From: an uncultured Eubacteriales bacterium
GTDB lineage: Bacteria; Bacillota; Clostridia; Oscillospirales; Butyricicoccaceae
Reading direction: 5' to 3'
Assembly (NCBI GenBank): GCA_905199135.1
Contig: CAJKFC010000038.1
Span: 1 to 16,541, forward strand
Length of the DNA: 16,541 bases
In this document: positions 8,062 through 14,129 of the stretch, one piece after another
Position numbering within the stretch: position 1 is the first letter of the stretch
How the letters are laid out: the number at the start of each line of letters is the position of its first letter
Notes under the pieces: generated by a model
The model's input: only the letters and a program-made list of their open reading frames with translations
Told to the model about the DNA's origin: nothing
Databases searched by the model: none
Translations under genes and position numbers: made by a program

Positions 8062-9129
8062 TCACATATCTCGTTTTAAAAGTATATCGTCGTAGATTTT
8101 TAAAAGATTTTTTCTCGGCCTCATTTTCGCCGCCGTCTTCATTATACAATAGGCAAGCCTCAAAGGGTCATGTCTTGCCAATTTGCCGTTTCTCGAAAGC
8201 ATATCGGCCAAGACCAGCTTGACATGCAGGTCTTTAAAATCATTTTTCGAGGCATATATGGGACATGCCCCCTCAAGGGCGTATTTTTCCAAAAGCTTTT
8301 TCTTAACCTTTTCGCTGTTGGATATGCAGACATCAACCGTATCTCTGCCGAGATATTTCTCTATCTCCTCAAAGTGCTTGAGAGCGGTATAGTTTTCGGT
8401 CTCTCCGTCCTGGGTCATGATGTTGAGGACATAGATTTTAAGAGCCTTGGAATTTGCTACCGCCTCTTTGACTCCGTTGACCAAGAGATTTGGTATAATG
8501 CTTGTATAAAGGCTTCCGGGCCCTAAAATTATCACATCGGCCTCTTCGATAGCCTTTATTGCGTCGGGCAGAGCCTTCGCGTTTTCGGGCAAAAGACCTA
8601 TCTGCTTTATATTTAAAGCATTTTCCTTTTTATGCTCTGTTATGGCCGTCTCACCCAGTATTTTTTCGCCGTTGTCAAATACGGCATATATCTGAGCGTT
8701 GGCGTTTGTCACAGGAATTACCTTGCCTGTCACAGCCAAAAACTCGTTCATCTTGGCGACAGCCTCTTCGAATGAGCCGTATATCTCATTGAGAGCCAGC
8801 AGAAACAGATTTCCGAAATTCTGCCCCTTGAGAGATCCGCTCGTAAAGCGGTGATTGAGAAGAGCCGACATAGACGGGGTTATGTTGGCCAAAGACAGTA
8901 TGCAGTTTCTTATATCTCCCGGAGGAAGCACATTGAATTCCTCGCGGAGCTTTCCCGAGCCGCCGCCGTCATCTGTGACGGTCACTATGGCGGTTATGTT
9001 TTCGGTATACTCTTTAAGGCCCAAAAGCAAGGACGAAAGTCCCGTTCCGCCGCCAATTGTCGTTATCTTTCTCCCTGCGGCACGGGCTGTTTTGAGCATT
9101 TTTTCGTTGAGCATTGCGTCGCTGTACAT
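8062..9129 (-). CDS. yvcK: YvcK family protein (UPF0052 / CofD-like), gluconeogenesis factor
   Basis: 355 residues. Family marks are the N-terminal nucleotide-binding loop TIGGGTGLSSLLLG, the strongly conserved VTDDGGGSGKLR, LPPGDIRNC, and GPGSLYTSIIPNLLV in the second half. YvcK is related to the CofD 2-phospholactate transferases but is not thought to make a coenzyme. In B. subtilis and mycobacteria it binds UDP-GlcNAc, is required for growth on gluconeogenic carbon sources, and influences cell shape and wall enzymes. ATG at 9129 lies 4 nt after the rapZ stop, with AAGGGA as the binding site inside rapZ. The first dozen residues before the GGGTG loop are a little longer than a minimal start would give; a Met at residue 11 is an alternative start but lacks a clear site. 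Neighbours murB and rapZ fit a cell-wall precursor theme. Confidence 0.94.
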   Translation of the reverse strand: MYSDAMLNEKMLKTARAAGRKITTIGGGTGLSSLLLGLKEYTENITAIVTVTDDGGGSGKLREEFNVLPPGDIRNCILSLANITPSMSALLNHRFTSGSLKGQNFGNLFLLALNEIYGSFEEAVAKMNEFLAVTGKVIPVTNANAQIYAVFDNGEKILGETAITEHKKENALNIKQIGLLPENAKALPDAIKAIEEADVIILGPGSLYTSIIPNLLVNGVKEAVANSKALKIYVLNIMTQDGETENYTALKHFEEIEKYLGRDTVDVCISNSEKVKKKLLEKYALEGACPIYASKNDFKDLHVKLVLADMLSRNGKLARHDPLRLAYCIMKTAAKMRPRKNLLKIYDDILLKRDM

Positions 9130-9133
9130 TATT

Positions 9134-9997
9134 TTATCCCTTCGTTATATCCCTGTGATAGGTGGAAACATTGGAAAAGCTTTCACTCAAAATTTTACCT
9201 ATCTTCTCGCTTATCGCCACGCTTCTGTGTCTTCCTCCCGTGCAGCCTATCGAAATGACAAGGGAGGTCTTTCCCTCTTTTATGTAGAGAGGTATGAGAA
9301 AAGTCAGCATATCTTTGAGTTTTTCCACAAATTTACCTGTGTTTTCATCCTCAAAAACATAATCCGCCACCTCTTTCTCAAGGCCTGTTTTGTGTTTGAG
9401 CTCCTCAACATAATATGGATTTTTCAAAAATCTCACATCGAAAACCAGGTCGGAATCTATCGGTATGCCGTACTTGAAACCGAAGGAACGGACTGTTATA
9501 ACGGCCGCTTCGGTGAGATTTCCGCCTTCAAAAAGATTTATTATATGTTCTCTCAGCCTTGCCGTGGCAAGATATGAGGTATCGACAACATAGTCCGCCC
9601 TGCGTTTTATGGTCTCCAGAATCTCCCTCTCTATCGCCACAGCCTCGGACAGAGGATGCTCATAGCTTTCGAGGGGGTGCTTTCTTCTCTTCTCCTTGTG
9701 GCGCTTTATCAAAACCTCGTCTGAGGAATCGAGAAACAGTATTTTTGTATTGACTCCTTCGTTGTCTCTCAAAAGCTCAATTATATTTTCCAGCTGGAGA
9801 AAATCGCTGTCTCCCCTTATGTCGACCACAAATGCCACCTTTTCATATTTAGTGGTGTTTGTCTTAAAGAGGTCGATAAAAGGCGGAATGAGCCTTGTGG
9901 GCATATTGTCTATGCAGTAATATCCTATGTCCTCGAAAACATTGGTGGCAAAGCTCTTTCCCGCTCCGCTCATTCCTGTAATAATGACACATTCCAT
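9134..9997 (-). CDS. rapZ: RapZ / YvcJ family nucleotide-binding protein
   Basis: 287 residues, normal family length. The N-terminal P-loop domain has Walker A GMSGAGKS (8-15) and a Walker B-like VAFVVDIRGD. The C-terminal domain ends with the signature CTGGRHRSVAISE, which in E. coli RapZ belongs to the sugar- and RNA-binding half. In enterobacteria RapZ delivers the sRNA GlmZ to RNase E and senses glucosamine-6-phosphate. In B. subtilis YvcJ hydrolyses GTP and affects competence, and no GlmZ counterpart is evident, so the RNA-adapter role should not be assumed here. Its ATG at 9997 overlaps the murB TAA by one base (TAATG), indicating translational coupling; yvcK follows after 4 nt. Confidence 0.95.
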   Translation of the reverse strand: MECVIITGMSGAGKSFATNVFEDIGYYCIDNMPTRLIPPFIDLFKTNTTKYEKVAFVVDIRGDSDFLQLENIIELLRDNEGVNTKILFLDSSDEVLIKRHKEKRRKHPLESYEHPLSEAVAIEREILETIKRRADYVVDTSYLATARLREHIINLFEGGNLTEAAVITVRSFGFKYGIPIDSDLVFDVRFLKNPYYVEELKHKTGLEKEVADYVFEDENTGKFVEKLKDMLTFLIPLYIKEGKTSLVISIGCTGGRHRSVAISEKIGKILSESFSNVSTYHRDITKG

Positions 9998-10857
9998 TAT
10001 CTTTCCACCACCTTAACTTCACATTCCAGTGTGACGCCTGTTTTTTCAAAGACGATCTTCCTGACTTTTTCTATAAGCTCAAGTATGTCTTTTGTCGTGG
10101 CGTCCTTTTTGTTTATTATGAATCCCGCATGTTTTTCCGACACTTCGGCGCCTCCCACCGACAGACCTTTCAATCCGCAGTCGTCTATGAGCTTTGCGGC
10201 AAAATGCCCTTCGGGTCTTTTAAATGTGCTTCCCGCGCTGGGGTACTCCAAAGGCTGCTTATCCTTTCGTCTCTGAGCATAGTCTTTCATGTGCTCGTCT
10301 ATCTGAGAACGGTCACCCTTGGAGAGCTTGAGCTCCGCCCAAAGTATCACGCCGTCCATATGCTGAAAAGAGCTGCTGCGATATGAAAAATCAAGTTCCG
10401 ATCTGTCAAATATCTTTATTTTACCGTCAGTGTAAAGGAAACAAACTTTACTTATCAAATCACCTATTTCCGTGCCGTAGGCTCCGCAGTTCATATATAT
10501 TCCGCCGCCTATCGATCCGGGAATTCCCGACAGAGGTTCAAAGCCTGTAAGACCGTTTCTCGCGGCGAAAGCTCCTACCGACGGAGTGAGCTCTCCGGAA
10601 TACACCTTAAGAGTCTCTCCGTCTCTCTCAATGCCTTTGAGTTTAGATGTCTTGATAATAAGCCCGTCATATCCTTCATCGGAAAAAAGCAGATTGGAGC
10701 CGTTTCCAACTATCATATATTTCAATCGGTTTTCTTTTGCAAACCTTATGGCTTCCAGAATATCCTCTGTATTCAAAGGCTCTGTAAAGTACTTTGCCAT
10801 TCCGCCTGTACGAAAAGTATTGTGCTGTCTGAGGCTTTGATTTTCTAATATTGTCAT
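9997..10857 (-). CDS. murB: UDP-N-acetylenolpyruvoylglucosamine reductase MurB
   Basis: 286 residues. FAD- and NADPH-dependent enzyme that reduces UDP-GlcNAc-enolpyruvate to UDP-MurNAc, the second committed step of peptidoglycan precursor synthesis, in the cytoplasm. The FAD-binding PCMH domain has GNGSN (51-55) and GIPGSIGG (111-118). Catalytic residues read as Arg160 in SYRSSSF, Ser210 in SAGSTFKRP (proton donor) and Glu280 in LECEVKVV. The missing Tyr-loop insertion and short length make it a type II MurB, as in Gram-positives. The ATG at 10857 has GGGGGA 7 nt upstream; an out-of-frame ATG at 10861 (ATGCATG) should be ignored. It is the first gene of the minus-strand operon, with a leader of about 110 nt from the promoter at 10975-11003. 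HprK, which often precedes this cluster in other Firmicutes, is absent. Confidence 0.96.
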   Translation of the reverse strand: MTILENQSLRQHNTFRTGGMAKYFTEPLNTEDILEAIRFAKENRLKYMIVGNGSNLLFSDEGYDGLIIKTSKLKGIERDGETLKVYSGELTPSVGAFAARNGLTGFEPLSGIPGSIGGGIYMNCGAYGTEIGDLISKVCFLYTDGKIKIFDRSELDFSYRSSSFQHMDGVILWAELKLSKGDRSQIDEHMKDYAQRRKDKQPLEYPSAGSTFKRPEGHFAAKLIDDCGLKGLSVGGAEVSEKHAGFIINKKDATTKDILELIEKVRKIVFEKTGVTLECEVKVVER

Positions 10858-10974
10858 GCATATTCCCCCGATAGAACTTGTATTTTTAACGGCAAAAACA
10901 GCCCTCAGTTTTCGGCGCTGCCGACGGTAAAAAGCATATCAAACTCAGATTCCGCCGATCTGCCAACACAGAAT

Positions 10975-11003
10975 ATTATACCATAGTTTTTTTATATTTT
11001 GTA
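10975..11003 (-). promoter_or_regulatory. Promoter of the murB-rapZ-yvcK-whiA-dnaE-pcrA operon
   Basis: On the minus strand TGGTATAAT (10983-10975) is a perfect -10 with extended TGn. The -35 at 17-bp spacing is TACAAA (11003-10998), a weak match, which the extended -10 can offset. The start site would be near 10968, giving a leader of roughly 110 nt. The only structure I see in that leader is a short GC-rich hairpin near 10912-10924. I recognise no riboswitch. Confidence 0.65.
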
Positions 11004-11004
11004 G

Positions 11005-11033
11005 TGGAAAATCAAAAAAGTTTATGATATAAT
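11005..11033 (+). promoter_or_regulatory. Promoter of rlmB, divergent from the murB promoter
   Basis: TGGAAA (11005-11010), a 17-bp spacer and TATAAT (11028-11033) with TGA just upstream form an extended -10 sigma-A promoter. The start is expected near 11040, about 40 nt before rlmB, which has a near-perfect AGGAGGA site at 11068-11074. Its -35 is 1 bp from the -35 of the opposing promoter. Confidence 0.7.
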
Positions 11034-11080
11034 ATGCAGTAGAGTAATTTTTTGTTTAACATAAATCAGGAGGAAGTCAC

Positions 11081-11854
11081 ATGGCAGGTAAAAACAGCAG
11101 ATTTGATGAATACAGAGAGGAAAACGAGAACCTTTTCGAGGGCAAAAATGCCGTTTGGGAGCTTGTCAGGTCGGACAGGGACATAGATAAAATATTATTT
11201 GCCAAGGGCTCGGTAAAGAGCCTCGGTCATATAATAGCAAAAGCGAGAGAAAAAGGTGTTGCCACCCAGGAGTGCGACAGACGCAAGCTTGACCAGATGA
11301 GCATAACGGGTTCTCATCAGGGCATAATTGCGATAGCTTCTTCGATAGAGTATAAGACGCCAGACGACATTTTGGAAAACGCAAGAGCAAAGGGTGAAAA
11401 ACCTGTGATAGTCATCTGCGACGGCATCACCGATCCCCATAATCTCGGCGCCATCATCAGAAGCGCCGAAATTTCGGGAGCCCACGGAGTTATAATTCCC
11501 AAGAGAAGAAGCGCCGTCGTAAACGCCGCCTGCGCAAAGGCTGCCGCAGGTGCGTTGGAGCACATCCTCGTCGCTAAGGTGAACAACATACCGTCGGCTG
11601 TCGACTATCTCAAGGAACAGGGTGTTTTTGTCTTTGCCGCCGATATGGACGGTGAAAAGACTATTTTTGAGGCCGATTTCAAGCTTCCCTGCGCCCTTGT
11701 CATAGGCTCCGAAGGAAGCGGAATATCCCATCTTGTAAAGAGCAAGTGTGATTTTATAGTAAATATTCCTCAGAGAGGTCACATTCCCTCCCTCAACGCC
11801 TCCAACGCGGCGGCGATAATGCTTTTTGAAATACTTCGCCAAAGATACATGTAA
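11081..11854 (+). CDS. rlmB: 23S rRNA (guanosine-2'-O)-methyltransferase, RlmB/TrmH (SpoU) family
   Basis: 257 residues. An N-terminal L30e-like RNA-binding domain (about 20-90, beginning EGKNAVWELVR) is followed by a SPOUT methyltransferase domain with the trefoil-knot motifs. These are motif 1 DPHNLGAIIRSAE with the conserved Asn and Arg, motif 2 VIGSEGSGIS, and motif 3 IPQRGHIPSLNASNAAAI. These bind S-adenosylmethionine and place the methyl on a ribose 2'-OH; RlmB acts on G2251 in the peptidyl-transferase centre (E. coli numbering). The closest alternative is a TrmH-type tRNA methyltransferase, but the N-terminal domain favours rRNA. ATG at 11081 has AGGAGGA with a 6-nt spacer. The next gene starts 13 nt after its TAA and is probably translated from the same message. 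Exact target base not provable from sequence. Confidence 0.9.
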   Translation: MAGKNSRFDEYREENENLFEGKNAVWELVRSDRDIDKILFAKGSVKSLGHIIAKAREKGVATQECDRRKLDQMSITGSHQGIIAIASSIEYKTPDDILENARAKGEKPVIVICDGITDPHNLGAIIRSAEISGAHGVIIPKRRSAVVNAACAKAAAGALEHILVAKVNNIPSAVDYLKEQGVFVFAADMDGEKTIFEADFKLPCALVIGSEGSGISHLVKSKCDFIVNIPQRGHIPSLNASNAAAIMLFEILRQRYM

Positions 11855-11870
11855 GAGGTTAATATAATTG
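11854..11870 (+). promoter_or_regulatory. Ribosome binding site selecting a TTG start
   Basis: AGAGG (11854-11858) begins on the last base of the rlmB stop codon. It lies 9 nt before the TTG at 11868-11870 and 21 nt before the next in-frame ATG at 11880. The spacing favours TTG. No other Shine-Dalgarno-like sequence precedes the ATG. Confidence 0.6.
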
Positions 11871-14012
11871 AGTAGATCCATGCAAAATAATGAATATTCT
11901 CTGGAAGACATTCTGATGGAGTTTTCCGATAAGCCTGCGCCCCCGAAAAACAAATCAGAGGGCTCAGGCGATTTTCTCATGCCCGAACATAAAAAACCTG
12001 AAGAGCCTGTCAGAAAAGTCCAGACAGACTCCCCCACCGAAAAACTCAGTAAGGCCATTGAGGACGAAGAGGAGCTCACCGTCCCCGAAATGGTCTCATT
12101 CGGCTATAAAAAACCCCCAAAAAAAGAGCTCAAAAGCCTTGTAAACGGCGACGGAGACATCAAGATATACGACGCTTCCCATGCCAAAAAGGCTCCCCCT
12201 GCCGAAAATGAGCAGGATAAAGAAACAAAACCCAAGAAAAAATCCAAGCCTAAAGAAAAACACGCTGCTGTAAAAGAAAAGCAGCCCAAAGAACCGAGAC
12301 ACCTTGAAGATGAATACGAGACATATGAAAAGAAAAAGGTTCCTTACGACATCATCTGCGGTTTTGAAGAGGATCCCGCTCTCGGCGCCAAGCACTGCAC
12401 AAAGAAAATCATAAGATTTTCCTTGCTTTCGGGCATCTCGCTCCCCGTCGTAATCACCGCCTTTATAATGTCTTTTTATACATATATACCCCTTCCCGAC
12501 ACTTCTTTCGTCAAGGAGGCACTTGCCATAATAGATCCGCTCAGAGAACTCATTCTCCTCATATGCCTCGGCATTATGGCGGTTGTGTCTATCGAAATAA
12601 TAGTGTCGGGTATATACAGGCTCGTCATCTTTTCTCCGACACTTGACACGGTGATTGCCGCCAACACCATAGTGGCTTTGGCATACGGCATACAGTCGAT
12701 GCTGCTTTTAAAGACCGACAGAATCTCTTACAGCGCCGTATCCTGTCTCGTTCTGATGATGGCTGTAAAAGAAAAGCGAAACAAGCTAATAACCCTGAAG
12801 AGGAACTACATAGCCGCCACTTTGAGCACCGCCCCTCTCGGTGTCAAGCTAAACGGCAACGGTAAGCACGCCGTCGTCTCAAAAACCTCCGCAGGATCGG
12901 ATATCGACTGCAAGAAAATATCGCTTCCCACCCTGGCGGAATCCTTTGCCTGCATAGTTTCCCCCGTTCTTTTGGTTGTGCCGCCCATTCTCTCGGTGCT
13001 CATCTGCATAAAAAACGGCTCTTTTGTGGATTTTCTCTTTGATTATTCGGCCATATCCACCATGTTTTTCTCTCTGGGCTTTATAACCGCTTCATCTAAA
13101 GCGGAATATAAACTCGGCAAAAAGCTATTCACATCTGGAACATCCTTTGTCGACAACTCCCAGCTCAGAAAGCTCTGCAAAGCGCGTTCCGCCATTGTCA
13201 CCGACAGCGACATATTCCCCGCAGGATCGGTGGAGATAACCGGTTTAAAAGTGGTGGGACACCAGTCTCTCGAAACGGTTTTGGCCTACGGAACGGCTCT
13301 TTTCGAACAGATCGGAGGCGGAGCCCACAAGGCCTTTTATGACATGGCAAAAAGCAGGTATGTCACATTCAGACAGGCAAAAAACATACATTTTTATGAA
13401 AGCGGCGGCATAAGCGCCACCATAAGCGGAGACAATGTCCTTTTGGGCAACGCCGCCTTTCTCATACGCATGGGCGTAAACATAACCCACGGCACCAACA
13501 TGAAAAACAATATTTTTATGGCGGTCAACTCCTCTATTTCCGCCATATTTGCCATGAGCTATTCCGAAACCTCCAACACATCTTTGGCCTTTGAGTATCT
13601 CAAAAGGCTTAAGATAAGGCCTGTCATAGCCTCTTTGGACTTTCAGATAACTCCGATGCTGATAGAATCTGCCTTTGATTTAGGTCATGATTTTGTCGTA
13701 TATCCCGATGTGGAGGACAGAATAGCTCTTTCCGCAGGCTCCTACGGAGAAAATGAGCCCCCTGTCGCCGTACTCTCAAGGGATAATCTGCACAGTTTTG
13801 CCGAAGTTTTGGCCTACGGCAAGCTTTTATATAAGACTGCGCGATTCAATATAATATGTTCCTGTGTTTCGGCATTGATGGGCGTGTTTTTTATGTATTT
13901 CTTCCTATCTTCGGGAGAAATAAATGTAGCTTCTGCATATAATGTTTTTATGTTTCTTATTCTTTGGTATATCCCTGTGATGATCAAAAATCTATCGGCA
14001 AATAAAATTTAA
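11868..14012 (+). CDS. Degenerate P-type ATPase-like membrane protein (predicted pseudoenzyme)
   Basis: 714 residues from a TTG start. Residues 1-160 are a disordered, highly charged cytoplasmic region rich in Lys, Glu and Pro, opening with EYSLEDILMEFSD. Eight likely helices follow (about 183-206, 227-249, 259-281, 285-300, 357-381, 392-408, 659-681, 686-706), the layout of heavy-metal (P1B) ATPases. Soluble parts also align by eye: KLGKKLFTSGTSFVDN before the phosphorylation site, GISATISGDNVLLGN (514-528) like the nucleotide-binding domain, and a final LSRDNLHSFAEVLAYGKLL before helix 7. Yet each functional motif is missing. The actuator loop is only about 56 residues with no TGE, the CPx of helix 6 reads FFS, DKTGT reads DSDIF (446-450), HP is HK (487-488), TGD is SLD, and GDGxND is deleted. 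It should not pump ions by phosphorylation. The function is unknown; sensing, scaffolding or a regulatory role are guesses. The reading frame is open throughout, so it looks maintained rather than decaying. Co-oriented with rlmB, 13 nt away. Confidence 0.7.
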   Translation: MSRSMQNNEYSLEDILMEFSDKPAPPKNKSEGSGDFLMPEHKKPEEPVRKVQTDSPTEKLSKAIEDEEELTVPEMVSFGYKKPPKKELKSLVNGDGDIKIYDASHAKKAPPAENEQDKETKPKKKSKPKEKHAAVKEKQPKEPRHLEDEYETYEKKKVPYDIICGFEEDPALGAKHCTKKIIRFSLLSGISLPVVITAFIMSFYTYIPLPDTSFVKEALAIIDPLRELILLICLGIMAVVSIEIIVSGIYRLVIFSPTLDTVIAANTIVALAYGIQSMLLLKTDRISYSAVSCLVLMMAVKEKRNKLITLKRNYIAATLSTAPLGVKLNGNGKHAVVSKTSAGSDIDCKKISLPTLAESFACIVSPVLLVVPPILSVLICIKNGSFVDFLFDYSAISTMFFSLGFITASSKAEYKLGKKLFTSGTSFVDNSQLRKLCKARSAIVTDSDIFPAGSVEITGLKVVGHQSLETVLAYGTALFEQIGGGAHKAFYDMAKSRYVTFRQAKNIHFYESGGISATISGDNVLLGNAAFLIRMGVNITHGTNMKNNIFMAVNSSISAIFAMSYSETSNTSLAFEYLKRLKIRPVIASLDFQITPMLIESAFDLGHDFVVYPDVEDRIALSAGSYGENEPPVAVLSRDNLHSFAEVLAYGKLLYKTARFNIICSCVSALMGVFFMYFFLSSGEINVASAYNVFMFLILWYIPVMIKNLSANKI

Positions 14013-14032
14013 TCACTTTTATAAAATTTTTG

Positions 14033-14061
14033 TTGATTACTTCTATAATATGTAGTATAAT
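14033..14061 (+). promoter_or_regulatory. Strong promoter of the EF-G paralogue
   Basis: TTGATT (14033-14038), exactly 17 bp, and TATAAT (14056-14061) make a near-consensus sigma-A promoter, 20 nt after the preceding stop codon. The start is expected near 14068, giving a leader of about 62 nt with an AAGGAG site at 14114-14119. Confidence 0.8.
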
Positions 14062-14067
14062 GTTCTT

Positions 14068-14099
14068 GTGGTTGTGCAAGTAGCATATCACCACTTTTT
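14068..14099 (+). promoter_or_regulatory. Hairpin plus T5 at the start of the EF-G paralogue leader
   Basis: GTGGT (14068-14072) pairs with ACCAC (14090-14094), and GTGC (14074-14077) pairs with GCAT (14083-14086, one G-U) around the loop AAGTA. Five T's follow (14095-14099). It would form at the extreme 5' end of the transcript. It could be a weak attenuator or a 5' stabilising stem; the short T run and internal loop make full termination doubtful. Confidence 0.4.
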
Positions 14100-14129
14100 A
14101 CAGTTTTATAAAGAAGGAGATCAGAAACT

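Noticed and set aside
10905..10937. Possible 10-residue leader peptide (MLFTVGSAEN) upstream of murB
   Set aside because: No credible ribosome binding site, no runs of a regulatory amino acid, and no terminator-like structure after it.
11195..12079. 294-codon minus-strand frame across the rlmB / pseudo-ATPase junction
   Set aside because: Antisense to two supported genes, no binding site, no known motif.
12889..13229. Repeated CCGCAGGATCGG inside the pseudo-ATPase gene
   Set aside because: Only two 12-bp copies in different protein contexts; best explained by codon use.
11868..14012. Functional copper/zinc/cadmium-exporting ATPase
   Set aside because: The phosphorylation, phosphatase, metal-binding and hinge motifs are all absent, so transport by the P-type cycle is not supported.
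13992..14040. Terminator between the pseudo-ATPase and the EF-G promoter
   Set aside because: The AAAATTT-type inverted repeat is purely A/T and weak; no GC stem with a T run.
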